Source: Takakia lepidozioides (lineage: Eukaryota > Streptophyta > Takakiopsida > Takakiales > Takakiaceae). From it: a stretch of DNA of 64,000 bases. Position numbers and translations under genes: made by a program. Location: the NCBI GenBank assembly GCA_030704615.1, contig CM060734.1, positions 34,860,042 through 34,924,041 of the forward strand. The letters run 5' to 3'. Position 1 is the stretch's first letter. Each line of letters opens with the position of its first letter. Under the pieces are notes generated by a model. It was given only the letters and a program-made list of their open reading frames with translations, was not told the DNA's origin and did no database searches. Below, in pieces: positions 50,851 through 63,942 of the stretch.

Positions 50851-53203
50851 GATCTGGGTTCGCGGATTTACTTGTACATTGTAGATGGCCCTAATTCTTA
50901 GCAGCCCTGGGCATCGTAGTTCTGAAATTATTGATCTTGATGACAACTGCTCTTTTGGAAGAAGGTGGTGACGCAGCATTGGATCAATCTATAGCTGTAT
51001 GCTTGACTTTGGGGTCAATTGGAGCATGCACTAGAACACAGGTAGGGCTTTTGTAGAATTTGATTCAGGTTGTTAGAGTATCCGACAAAATGTATGAATG
51101 TTGAAACATTCATTCTAGCCGGTTCAAAGATTATAAAGTGGCTGTTGTGCGTTTTCATTAAATGGCAGTTGCATGTAGTTGTTCCACCCTGTTGGAGAAT
51201 GGAGAAAGGTAAAGGTTTTACACTTCATGGCTGCAGGGAAAATCCCACCACTTTACTTTCCAGACCTTTTGTAACAAACCTCAGAAGAGGCCCAATGTAT
51301 ATCCTAGATATTACAGAGAGCAGCTGTCAGAGTGTTGGAATTTGGTTTCCTTTTTAACCACCAAGCACCTGCGTACATCGCTGGCTTCAAACAATCACTG
51401 AATTGGCCACTGCAGGGCCTGGACTTGGCTCTTTATATGGTTAAGTGTGTGGATTGCTAAGACAGACAGCAGGCGCATTTAACAAGAAATGTCTCAGGTC
51501 CCATGGCTTGCTGCACACCTTCCAATGATCTCAAATACAAAACGTTATGAGAACACTAATGTGAGTGACAGTTGCAGTACGGGGTTCCTCATTGCAGCTG
51601 CTGCGGCAGTGCTGCCATTCCAAAGCACTATCTAGAAGTTTGCCGCAGTGACTGTTCCTGCAGGGTACCGGAACTCAGGAAAGGTTGCCGGTGGAGACGT
51701 TTGTAGTAGATCTCCATATGCTAAACTGTCCTGCTGCAAAAACGGGAAGAATATCGATGCGATAGAACCATATGCTCGAAGTAGGGGAGAAACTGGAGGT
51801 CGTTTTGAAACATACATTTCTTGGAATTTAGATGAGAAAATTCAGAGCCATAGGTCGTGACTTACTCGACTACTGACCGATGTTGCAAGACAATAAACCA
51901 AGGCCACTGCAAGAAAAGACGAAAGCTCTTGCTCTCTTGAATATTGCTCCTGCCTCTGCCCACCATGCCACTGTGAATTAAATGTGTGGGTGCTGGTGTA
52001 GCCCTCAAGCACCCAAGTTAGCCATCACATTATAGAGTCTCCGCCTGATGAGGGTAGCCATCACGTTTAACCAGTTTGCAAATGATGGTATGTTACACTT
52101 CATATAAACTCACTCTCCTCTCTTCACTTTCCTGGCAGAAACAATAGGTGAATGGTCTCTCACAATCATGTATGCAAAGTTTTCGCTCTAGCATTCAAAG
52201 ACAGTATCTTGCGGGCGACCTGTAAATCTCAACAGAAGTAGTGGTCTACCCGAGCACCACTTCGTGTAAGGCTCAAGGTTTCACGAAACCTCTTGGTGAG
52301 TGTTCTGCGGCATTGAATAATTGTACTAGCGTTGGGCGCAATTGCTGTGCATCAGGAGATGACAGGTGCTGACGGTGACACAAGGACACGTTGCTTGCAA
52401 TGATCACTTGGTGGTTTGCTACATCACTCATGAGGCCCTGTGGGATGATAATCAGACTTGCAAAACATCTTATTGTGCAATAGAGAGAAAAAAAGAACGC
52501 TCCAGAATATTCTTAGAAAAAGCTCGTCTCTCGTCCCTAGATAAATGTCCACGGGAGGAAAACAGTCATTGAAGTGATCTCTCTTCCCAGTTATGTGCCT
52601 TCAAAGTGCACTTACAGCTTTGTGGTACATTTGTAATGATTTGGAGTGCACTCTTTCTTTGGACTCAACAACAAAATGGGCACTTAGCAGACTAGGGGAA
52701 CTTATTCGATTAGATTCCTCAAAATCGTTTCCAGTGTCCTGGTAATTGGCGAATACCTTTGAGCTAGCCATCATCACACTGAAGGACTTATTATAATCAT
52801 CCGACCTTAAACATTTACACATGAAGATTTTATCATCTCCACAGAGAGATATGTCGTTGCTAGTTGCTACCTAGACCCTGGGGGAAGAGCCACCAATTGG
52901 CAAGTGTTATACAAAGGGCATGAAGTGAGGGCTGTCATTGAAACAGCCCTACCTCAGTCTGAGTTTGATTGGATCTGCAGTCTAAAACTTAAAACTCTCC
53001 TTTGGTTTTTTCCTAGTTCAGATTTCTGACCCATCAAATGAGGTCCCTAGTCCCTACATACGGAGCTACATCAATCAGAGCTGTGCCTCATTGAGCTCCT
53101 ATGCCTGTATTCCTTCTCTTTGAACAGCAAATGAAGGCATGCAGGCATAGAAGCTCAATTAATGGCTTGTTTCAGTTCCTGTATCTGCTGCATTTTTTTA
53201 ACT
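50851..53203. other. Intergenic between convergent DAHP synthase and PRUNE-like genes
   Basis: Presumably the two 3' UTRs plus non-coding DNA. Open frames are at most 95 codons and resemble nothing known. No clear transposon ends were seen. Confidence 0.4.
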
Positions 53204-56200
53204 TCAGAACAATCTCTTGCGTAGCCTGCTAAAACTAGTTGATCGGCTGGAGTCCGGGGCACCAGCAAGCACAAACTCACTCCCTGTTTTGCCCGCTGCT
53301 CGTCTCTGTGAAACTGCACCAGGATCTTGTGGGCAGCCTGCAGTGAGTACAAATATGGTAGCAATTTCGATCAGTTTCAGCATGTGGGAATATGTGTACC
53401 TAGTCCAGGGAAGAGTACATGAGTATCAGTAGAAGACAGCCTATACTTCTGAGAACGTCCTGCACACCTTAGCACATTCATACCAGCACTGGCAGGGTAT
53501 CCACCTAATAACAATGGAAAAAGCTCTTGCTATCTACAATACGAATTAATACCAAGAACCATGAAAAGATGTATCCACTATCGTCTTCACATCTTGACTA
53601 GAAATGTGAGCATAGCTGTGAAAGTCTTACCAAGCTTGTGAGATTCAAAACTCTCCTTGGAGGCAGGCGGTGACGTATATGTCGAGTGTGCAAAGCGTGG
53701 AAAGTCCTCATCGAGGCAGCTGCTGGTCCGAGTCCCATCAGACGTTGATGAGGGCGACGTCTGATCCTGACCCTGGCTGTCACGCGACACAGAGAAGATG
53801 GACTCCTTGTCTGAATGTTCAGCTTCTTCCTCGCGCCCTCCTTGACCTGCCCACATGCATCAACAGCAGATATATACATCAGATTCTAGAGCCAGACAGA
53901 AGAGACTTGGAATGAGGGAGAGAGTACTGATGTGGAACTTGGTGGAAGAATAGAACAACGAAGTGCCTCATGAAAGTAAGCTTCCACTTAGGGATTTGCC
54001 CTTCTGAATTTGGAACCTCACCAGACTGCAGGTTTGCCTCCCCATAGATTGCTGTGCTCAATTCTGAAACATTCAGCTCATCTTGAACTTTTCGCACTGC
54101 AGTGAAAGACAAGCACAACTTCACATCAAGACAAGCACTTATGGAACGTAGTAAATGGAGCTATAGCTCCCAGGTTTTTCAGGTCTAACACCTGGCCGCA
54201 CATGCTGCCCAAGATGCAAACTTCCCAAGGCCAGAGAGGAAACATATGACATTTTCTGACAGTCAAACACAAATATCAAGCAAAACTATTACTTCTGGGT
54301 TAAGAGCAAGAATGCCATACACTGATTGAATAAACCATTTCTCCCCAGTGAACCAGAACCCACAAGCAACACATTCGTCATCTCTGTATCCCTTGAAGAA
54401 GCAAAATCCAGGTTCTCAGTGTCCAAAAGTATTCCTGCCAGCTGCAATACATTTGCAGACAACCATTAGGGATGATACACGACACAGTCTACAACGCTCC
54501 CTAAAACATGCCACATAGCATTGTTCGTACACATAACAGATCAAGGACAGATTGCTTCAAGTCACGGTTTCGAGCATCCATACCAGAAGTGTCTTCATGT
54601 ACCGCACTTGTAACAGAGAATGAGCCTCCACTAGTAACCTCTCCGCAATAAGTGTGCAGCATGACCCAACCTATCAGCAGGCAAGTAAAGTGGCTTATCA
54701 ATCAGAGCTATATCTCTATACTCATATTTCCCCAAGCAGTACATTTCCACAGCAGAAAGCAAGAAAGAAAGGAAGAAAGAAGGAAGTACAAACTTTATTA
54801 CATCCATGGAAGGCCCAGAAGATCCGAGGGACAGAGGAGTAGAAACCAGTTCTGAGATAATCGTATAAGTATGTCCACAGGGTCCCAGAGGACCCATGGC
54901 GAAATGTAGAACAAGGAGAAAAACCACATCAAAGACACCAAACCTAACCTCTTCAAGCTAATCTGCCAAGCACTTCTGGCCCTCATGAAAAGGGCAAAGA
55001 TGGGCTTCTTTTGTTGCACCCAAGGAGTGGATGGACTGCATCTGAGAAAAAGACCAAAGGAAGAGGGACAGGAGACATGTGGAAGGTACTTACTTCATTG
55101 TGTGTTGCAAATAAATGTTGGCCAATGACTGTGATCTTTAGGCGTCCTGCCTTCAGTAGACTTTCCAATGCAACCTGCAAAGTGACAAACATTACAATAC
55201 AAACATTTATCATCTCCATCTCTATACTCTCTCCTGACTTTCTCATCAGCTACAAGCTGCATGAGGTGGTTATGAAGAGTCACATCAAGACCAGGATTTC
55301 AACTGAAAAACGACTCAACACAAGCATTACCTCATCAGAGAAAAGCAAAGCACGGTAATCAATGCCACAAGAATCAAAGAGCCACACAGCGTCCTTGTGC
55401 TGCAGCATGTCTTGCCGAGGAATATTGATGACCGGGACTGCATGCCACGTGGTGCCTCTGACGGAGGAAACTGAGCTCTGCAGAAACCATGCAGTGCAAA
55501 GGGCCGCCACCATGGAGCTTACTTCTGCCACCCAGGAGATATCACTATCAAACCTTCACTTCAAGGATGTGATAAATATCAGTGTGAAACACCAGCTCAT
55601 CCATCCTATGTCTTAGTCCAAAACTCAACAGGAACCTATCAATCAGTTCATTGATACATACAGTGGAAATTTGTAAACTCTACACTATCAAAAGGGGCGA
55701 TACACTCAAAACTCTGACAATTTTAGGAAGCTACAAAAAGAAGATTGCCTAAAAACTCCAAATGTGCAGGCAGATAGACATCTCATTAAATCGCTTGTGC
55801 TACATTAATAACGCAGCCAATTTCAAATACTCTTAAGCTTTTCCAAGACAGGTATGGATGCTACCTATGCAACCAAAATCAGTCACTTAACAGATCTAAA
55901 ACTATAACAGTGGCTGTTATGGGAGAAGGGGATATTTCATACCGGAGTCTGTTCCAGAAAGGATGATTTGGAAGCATTCCCCAACTTCTGAATGTAAGGC
56001 ATTGAGGAGTTGCTTCTTTTGTGTTCTCAAGAACTTATTGAAATCCTCAATCTCCCTGCATTTGAAGACAGATTTTAAGGGTGTGATATCTGGTAACGAC
56101 CTTGTATGAGAAGATTCCCGAATTGAGTTGTGTTCCTGTGGCAGTGACGGAGGCAGGCAGAAGCTCCCTTCAAGTTGTTCCATTGAGGAACTGCCTTCCC

Positions 56201-59054
56201 TACAAGAACTTTGACAATTTACAGTGGTATTCGAATCCACAAGAGCTGGACCTTCCTTCCATGTTTCCGTTACCCTGGTGGAGTTGGTGGCAGGTTCATC
56301 AAGAGATGAGGACTGATGGGTGGCTGGGGTAGCTATTTGCAGCCGCAATGTTGAGGGCTGTAAGTCTTCATATTGAGAACTTTTCCCTGTACTACAGTAA
56401 CTATAGAACCCTTGCGCACCATCACTTGAGATGGATCGCCCGCTGGATGAGGATGCAGGTGCCCCATATTGCAGTGTAGTCAGAGACTCATTATTCCTTT
56501 CCTGATTTACCTCTTGGAGTTGCTCGTTGGGTGAGGAGACAGTGACCGGATGGTCCAATAGGAGCAAAAGAAGAGACGAAGCATCACTTCCCTTGTCATT
56601 TACAGCACTAGGTTTGGACGCTAACAATCTCCTTGGCGGCACCAACAACTCCTGGGCGTCTCGTGTGGGCAGTCGGGGCTGACTGGGAGTGAAGGGAGCC
56701 GCACTGGTGTTTCCTGACCCCCAAGAGGTGCTCCTCCTATGAGTTGAGGCCCTTCTTGCAGTGGATTCTTTCTCATGGGTCAAGTGACTTGCGAATCTGG
56801 CTGATCCATAGTGAGTACCATGCGCTGTAATCTGTGAGCCTATCATTGTTTCCTGATCAAGCTCCATGGAAGTGGTCACCATCTGTGTGCTGCTGTCAAT
56901 GCCCAACCGTTCACTGACTTTGGTGGTCTCTCTCATTTTCCATCTCTTAAACGACCATGAGCGGTGGGGTTTTTTCCCAAGTTTTGTTTCCTTTGGATTG
57001 ACTTGTTCTTGGGTTTGTACTGGTGGAGTACCATAATTTCTATCATTGCTTTGTATGTTTCTATGTGATGACATAGAAGGCATCTCCATTGTACTGGGAT
57101 CCAAAGTATTGTGCGACTGTGGATCGCAAAGCACCATCTTTCTGGTGGAGCTTGTCAAAACCTTCTTTGCCATAGCCTTGTCTGTCTGTTTGGCTCCAGA
57201 GACGGGGCCGCCTTGCTTTCCTGAATTTGTTGCTGACTTTGAAACCTCTGTCCCCACTGCTGAACTCCAGCCCCGCATCCGTAACCGTCGTAACAGCCTA
57301 GAACCAAGAGACTCACCAGGAACGCCCCTTGAGTTTTTCCTTGCACTTTCTCTTTCAGACGGATTTCTAGGAGAAGCCTCTGCATCACTTGGTGAAGGCC
57401 TCATGTGGGAAGGGGACCCACCGAACCCAGGACGTTTTATCAAAGCAGTGCCACTATTCCCCTGTGAGTCCAACTGGGTAGATTTTGCTGCAGATTGTTC
57501 CTGGTGCTCACTTGACTTTGACACAGACTCCTTAATTCTGATTTGCGACAGCGACTGGGTCTTTCCAGGAAAAATGTCGCCTCTCTGGATAGCAGGCTCC
57601 ACCTTGGTGACATGAATAACTAGTTCTGCAGGTGAGGTTAGCTGGATTTGGGGGCTGGATTTACAGTTGGCGTCAAGGAGAGATAGAGGAAGAGCTGGAG
57701 ACGGAATGTCACATGCTGCTTCAGGTGAGGAAAAACATGGAGAATTAAGACGCGCTGAATACATATCTTTTACCGATCCATCTTCTATACGGGCCGTACA
57801 AGAAGCGTCCTCATAGCTGACCTCCCTGTGCTGAGACAATTGCAAATCATCCAAGGAGTGAATCGTTGCATGACTTGACCATGTGTCCCCAAGGAGAAGA
57901 CGTTGGCTGACACTCGACAGCTCAGCCCTGCGAGATGATGGCACGCAAGAGTCGTCGTCCTCATCAGAAGAGCACTGCACGGGCATGCGCTTGGTCATGC
58001 GCATCGACTGTCCTATCCGGGATCTCCGAAGATCACCAGCCCCGGAGGTAGGTGGTGTTTCGTCGACAGCTTTCGGCTGTTCTTTAGGGGCCTGGTGCCA
58101 TGGTAAAGTGAAGCCTGAGAAGGAAGGAGTTCCATCATCCTTGCGCTGTTCTTTGATGCCCTCCTGCCATGTTGCTCCAGCTAAGGCGGTTAAGGCACCG
58201 GGTACCTGTAACTATCGCATTTGATCAGAGCAACGTTCATTAGAGTAAGGCAACACTTGCAGTCCTCTTGAATCTCGATACATACAAAGTCATCATGCTT
58301 CACTATATGTTCAAACTATTGATGCAACTTTAGAGCACCAGACTCAAGTACAAGGAGAGAAGGCCTCAGCTGTCAGCCATTTGAACTCCTGAGCAACAGG
58401 GTTTTGTACAAGCGCTTGCAAGCTCACATATTGCTCACTTGCTCACAACTTGCAGGCTTTCGAATATGACCGGATGTCACACTAGAGAACTCAGGTGCAA
58501 ATCTATCCGAAGGATACGAGCTCTATCTAGCAAATTTAGCAAACTTGGTCATTTACCAGCAGAATTGGTTTGACCATTCCCCGACCGTTTATGGCGTAAA
58601 ATTTCTAAACTGCAATCCCCAGCTTACTTTAACAATCAACATGCAATGAATGGATCTACACATGAATGATCTAATTTTGAATCTTGACTCTGTCTTCCAC
58701 GAGAGGTCTTCATGTCACAGGGGGTGTTCACAACGGGTCGGCAATTGAGGACTAGCAGGCTATTGTAAGTCTCCATGCCTAGAGGACCACCTGATCGGAA
58801 CCAAGAGTTTGGAATGTCTAGTACTGAACCAAAAGTCCGAGCGGAAACAAAAATAGTCCTTGCAATGAATGGTACAGACTAGCACATGGAACGCATTGTA
58901 CCTGGTCCATCCTCGCAGCCAAATTGGCAGTGAACTCTTTGGCAGACGAGCTGAAATTGGAACCGAGTACCACAGCAGAGTTCCACCAGCTTGGATCCCG
59001 CGATCTCCATGACAATGTCCTCCTATGTCGAACTTGTATACCTTGCCCGTCCAT
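53204..59054 (-). CDS. PRUNE-like protein of the DHH phosphoesterase superfamily with long low-complexity N-terminus; catalytic motifs degenerate
   Basis: Eleven exons: 58902-59054, 55943-58205, 55331-55524, 55094-55174, 55020-55041, 54802-54851, 54584-54670, 54321-54441, 54022-54096, 53631-53846 and 53204-53337 (about 1,131 aa). The two small exons 55020-55041 and 54802-54851 are the least certain; they were chosen because they keep phase. Residues 1-780 are Ser/Pro/Gln-rich with basic patches and no known domain. From EDFNKFLRTQKKQLLNAL on, it follows PRUNE exopolyphosphatases: ECFQIILSGTDS, MVAALCTAWFL, HAVPVINIPRQDM, LLKAGRLKITVI, VGSCCTLIAERLL, LAGILLDTENLDF, VQDELNVSELSTAI. The metal-binding D-x-D-S is E-V-S-S (806-809), and D-H-H is G-Q-H (888-890), while the motif IV Asp (D957) remains. 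It is therefore probably a scaffold, not an active phosphatase. A Ser-rich tail ends SRLRKRLF. Confidence 0.8.
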
Positions 59055-60780
59055 CCTCTCTCTCTGGTTCTAGGTCCGCTGCACCTCCCGCGGAGATAAA
59101 AAATACTAAATTTCTCTCTCTCTTTCTCGCCCTCCTCCCCCTTACAGTCAAACAGAAATAGTGGGTGGTTCTACAAGCGCCTGCACCGCCTGGTCGTATG
59201 TAAATGGCGTGCATCCCCGGAGATCAGTCCCACAAAGTTGGCACTCCAATCTCGAGCTCGGTAGACTTTCAGTGGAACCGTTCCTTCGCTCTATACTCCT
59301 GTTTTCCGCACGAGCTTCGTTATTAGATCACCAACACCCTCCTGGGCTTGTGTCGCTGGTGACGACTGTGGGCAAAAGCTGAGAGGCAAGCAGATGAAGA
59401 ATCTGAAAGCAACTGTGAATTTTGTTTTCTCTTTCTATCTTCCGAGCTTTCTGAGCTTGCGAGAGTAGAACAGCCTATCGACAACGAGATCCGAGGTGAG
59501 AGAAGCAGCAGGCTACTGACAATAACAATGAGAGGGCAGAAGACAAAATCCTGTCAGCTGCCTCCCCACTTTTGCTTCCTTTCTTTCCCCCACTTTCCCT
59601 ACTCAAATAACTCCCTTTTTGTGCCTACTTATCTCATACATAAAAGTTAAAGTATGTATGTTTATAGAAAGCACCCGAAGCTGCAACAATACCTCGCTTC
59701 TCCAGGGATGCTTTGTATCTACTACTCGCCCTCCTCCATCAGATCTGGAACCCAGCACCAGCCCGTCCCAGCTGGACGATCCCAAACTACAAACAAACAA
59801 ATACCAACAGGATTGCATGCAATAATGACATAAACTTGCTCGCAGGATCTGCCAACGGGGCCTGTCACACACACACCCTGGGGCCCAGTGACCGGACGGT
59901 GACGGGACGGGACCCACGGACGGACAGAATGCAAGCCTGTCCGCCCCACTCCCGCGGTTACACCTGTGACGGACGTCGCCAGCCGTCACCGTTCTGCCCA
60001 CGTCAGGGACTGGGGTACGTACATGCATCGTTTTTCCCGGTCAGTATTGTACACGTACCATCGTACGTGTACGTATGAGGAGAGTAGACGGGGTTTCGGT
60101 CTGTTGACGGACGTCGGACACAGAAGCCCAATTCCGCACAAGGGCTGCCTGACTTTACCCGGAAATGTTTGACTCGCATGTTCATCCACAAAAAGCTGTC
60201 CATCCGAGCACTGCATCCCACATCGGGCAATGTTCCATCCGTTACCGGCGCCCAAAAGGCACACACGGGTTGAATGTTTTCTGTTGACCATCACTCCGCC
60301 GCACGTGCTTTTCCCGGACGTCATCGGCCGATTTACGACGCCGTCCCCGTCCGCCGGGCGAGTAGTGCCGCGTAGGTAGGCGTAGACGACCGCGCGGAGG
60401 GTGCGGTGTGGGGCCGCGTGCAGGCGGCGCGGCACAGCGAGGCTTGCGCAGAAAGCATGGCAGCCTTGACTTTGCTTGCGCGCTCTACTTACTCACATGT
60501 TGTCTGCGCTCTGCGACTGCGCGCGATGACAAATACAAAACTAAACTACGCAGAGCGGAGCACGGCAGAGCAAACATGTGGGATAGCAGCGACTGTGCGG
60601 TTGAATTAGCGGCGGCGCCGCACGGCGGAAGGGGAGTAGAGTAAAGAGTGCGGAGTAAAGAGGGCGGGTTGGCGAGCGCGGCATCAATTGTCCCGCACTC
60701 GCGGCTCTGTTGCACGGCACTGACCAACTTACATTGGAACCTTCTTTTTAAATGTATATATATATTAAAAACAAATATTA
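59055..60780. other. Upstream region of the PRUNE-like gene; GC-rich, no supported gene
   Basis: It contains the likely promoter and leader of the PRUNE-like gene. Between 59,850 and 60,720 the sequence is GC- and CpG-rich, so long open frames occur on both strands (up to 149 codons), but none has recognisable domains or splice partners. Confidence 0.4.
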
Positions 60781-60809
60781 AATGTATACTGGGTCGGATT
60801 TATAAGAAC

Positions 60810-61990
60810 AGCGCTGAAATTCCAATATCATTCGGACATGCAATATTTTTTATCAATTCTACCACAGTGTAATATTTTCCAGTAAAATTCCAGGGCCTCT
60901 GTCCCCTGTTCTGTAAGAAAAAGAAAAAGAAATCCTCCCCTTTCCCCAAAAATAAAAATAAAAATAAATTAATTCAGGTAACATTTGGTTGCCCATATTT
61001 GAGGGAAAATGGAATTGAGTGACCAGTGGGTAATATGACCAAGCTGTGTATGGAATACATTTCAAGTTATTCGATGTTATCCGGACACCGATTTGCAATC
61101 AAGCTGATTCCGGAAAAGACTGATGCATCACTTTGTGATACGGTTCTAATGAAATAATTATTGGGCGATACATGTCGATCTGACTCAGCGGCTAACTAAT
61201 ACACGATAGGGTATGCGCTTGGTTCATCGCTCTGCCCTCTTAGGAGGGGTTATGTTTGCCTATCACTGTCATCAGCGTGTGTGTTTAAACTTTTTCCCTC
61301 GGTAATTCCATATAAAAATTTTGTTCGTGCTATCCGTCACGGTCACGTCTCCGTGAGCTAAGCATTATGGCAGCCTTCGGGCAACACGGGTTTTAATTTG
61401 TTTCCCTTCAATAATTCGAATGAAATTCCTCCCAGGGCCATGACCCCTGTTATTTTTATTTATTTTTAAAATTGTTACAGGGCCACTGTCCCCTGTTTTC
61501 CTAAAATTTTAAGGAAAATACATGGATATCGCAGAAAATGGCGGAGTGGCAGAGTAGGCGGTATCGCAGAAATTCCAATATCATTCGGCCATGCAATATT
61601 TTTATCATGCTACCGCAGTGTAAAAAATTATAAATTCCTTTAATAACTCGGATATGTAAGATCTTGACATTTGGTTGCATGTATTTAAGGGGAAATGGAA
61701 TTGATTGACCACAGGTAATACGGCCCACAGTAATTCCTGGACCACTCTAGAATCAGGGCCCGAATGAAACTGCTCTACATATTCAGATATTGAGGTCTTC
61801 ATGGAGCTGTATACGGAATAGTTTTGAAATAATTCACTGTTCCTTTTGTTTTTCTTTTGGTTATGGTGGCCCTTTTGATCAAATTAAATAAAAAAGAGTT
61901 CAGGCTGGGTGACGAAGATGCACAGGGATTCACTGTTATCCCAAACACCTTTGTGTTCAAGCTAATTCAGTAAAGGCTCGCTATTAAACT
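60810..61990. repeat. Two diverged direct copies of an intergenic repeat
   Basis: Blocks in 60,825-61,110 recur in 61,470-61,970, some in changed order. Examples: CCAATATCATTCGG followed by CATGCAATATTTTT (60,821 and 61,575), CAGGGCCTCTGTCCCCTGTT versus CAGGGCCACTGTCCCCTGTT (60,890 and 61,480), and ACATTTGGTTGC followed by GGGGAAATGGAATTGA-like sequence (60,980 and 61,668). No coding potential; the family is unknown. Confidence 0.55.
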
Positions 61991-63509
61991 CGTCGGGTAA
62001 GGGTAGTCTCTTTGCGCTAATACATGGATGTCGCCGCAAAACAAAATAACGGCGAAGTGGAGGTCTATGTGCTTCCAATGCTTCCGACCAATTGCCGCAT
62101 GGGCGAAGCACACAATGTCGATCTAATTGGGATGGTCCTATAGTGGCTGCGCGCACATGAGGTTCCAACTCGAAAAAATATCCACCATGTCCTTTATCAA
62201 CTATAGTAGTCCCTATGCACGAATGCCGACGAGGATAATCTGTTGTTAAATAATTGTTGTGAACGCTAATTTCACAACCACCAGTAGGACCATGCAGTGT
62301 TGACGGAGAGTCCTACACGAGACCTTTGTAGTGAGCTAGGCATAGATTTTCTAAATATACAATTGAGGTCAACAGGAGCCCTTTGTGAGAGACAAAAACA
62401 AGGGTGCAGTGTGGGGCCAAGCAGGGACCACAGCACCCATATACTCTAAACTATTAATACCCTCCACACCTTTTGCAAGGCCCACAACTTGGGAGTGATG
62501 TAGTTTGTGCATTTTAGACCAAATAGTGGAGTGCCCCACACTTGACCAAAATTCTGTGTTGATCTGTGTTGACTGAGGATCCAACATGCGATTGTCTAGT
62601 TTCCTAAATTATCCAAGTTGTTCGCCGCCCATTTGGGTTTTGTGTGTGTGCACCCGAAAGCTCACCTCATTCCGCACGCCGCAGACAACTCTTCAACGAC
62701 ATTGACACTAATAGATCGAAGTCGGCCCCTTACAACATTGGAGAGAATATTTTTCTGGACAAGAAAAGCAAATTTCCAACAGTACACCTTTATTTCATAG
62801 GGTCTTGGATACTTGTCCGTCACTGGAATCCATTGATTTGTAATTAGAGTGTACCGATATGGAAGTTCATGAGAAATAAATGATAGTTGTAGGCCATCAA
62901 TGAACTTTGAAACAAGCCAGCAAAGGAAGACTCGGGTCTCGAAGAGTATCTAAACGGGCCTTTTCTCAGATAAAAGAAAAAAAGAAAAAAAGAAAAAAGA
63001 GTATCTAAGCTGGCCGTTACTAAACACCTCTGGCCACCATCATGGAGGAATCATGACATGGGTATCATGATGAATGGAAAAATGTTTCCTAAATTTACAT
63101 GATTGTTTTTTTCTCAAGAATGCCCAAGGGAGGCGGAATGTATTGATAATGAGGAAAAATAACCTCACATGACAGGCCATGGAGGCTGAGAAAGGGGGCA
63201 CCACCCCGGAAATGCTTTTTGTGAACAAGGATTTTTTTTTACTGGAATATGTCTAATATGAACTGTTGGTCCGCAGTCCCAAGATACAGAGTGGGATTAC
63301 CTTGGGATAATCCATGCTTGCTTCTGTTTGAAGGACCCATTGTAATAGAAAGAAAAACTACTTAAAACATTTTATGGAACCAAGGTTTACCCATTTGACT
63401 CCAGCATGACCCAAATAGATATTACCCCAGTAAGTAGTCCCAGAAGACTCGCAAGTTTGTTTCATCACTGTGTTTTGCCTCTGTTTTTGCTCATAGAAGG
63501 GGCACACCC
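61991..63509. other. Intergenic; nothing recognised
   Basis: AT-rich with short A/G-rich runs (AAAAAG repeats near 62,975-62,998). No open frame over 72 codons and no recognisable element. Confidence 0.35.
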
Positions 63510-63690
63510 AAGACTCACACAGGGAGCCCCTTAATTACAGGGAGAGAAGAAAACCTCTGCCATGAGCAAGAGACTGGGCACTGCACAGGGAAGGGGTCAG
63601 GGAATATAATACCACACACTACAAGGTAGCAGGATTTCGGGTGGCACATAGTACACTATCCAACTGAGCTACCAACTCGTATTGTAGTTC
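63510..63690 (-). mobile_element. tRNA-derived SINE (same family as 31.6 kb)
   Basis: The minus strand has a canonical A box TAGCTCAGTTGG (63,671-63,660), a degenerate B-box region (CCACCCGAAATCCTGC, 63,644-63,629), then a body and a tail with GTAATTAAGGGGCTCCC near 63,535-63,519. The intact A box with a decayed B box and missing acceptor stem argues against a functional tRNA gene. Confidence 0.55.
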
Positions 63691-63942
63691 CTTGGCCAGC
63701 TCTGTTGTCTACAAATGTACCATAGGGTAGGTGCCCCCCCAAGATCGCGGGCAGGGCAAAATCACACTGAGCAATATTTCATGTGTCCAACTGTCTCATT
63801 CGCCAGGGATACTTCTCACCTGATCAAACCGCCCTGGTATTTTCCACTGGCCTTTGCCATTATCTCACTCATAGAACCAGCAAGGGATCATTATATGTTG
63901 AAGTGAAAGTCATCAAGAGACATGCCTTACAAGGTCAATATT

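Noticed and set aside
53155-53364. 69-codon minus frame at the end of the PRUNE-like gene
   Set aside because: The phase carried from exon 53,631-53,846 selects a different frame, which ends at 53,204 with SRLRKRLF.
57046-57615. 189-codon plus-strand frame
   Set aside because: It is antisense to the large coding exon of the PRUNE-like gene; that exon fits splice phases and homology.
59603-60435. Several 120-149-codon frames on both strands
   Set aside because: CpG-rich DNA has few stops; products lack similarity to anything known and lack conserved motifs.
63629-63671. Functional tRNA gene on the minus strand
   Set aside because: The A box is perfect but the B box is degraded and no acceptor stem pairs; it fits a SINE head better.
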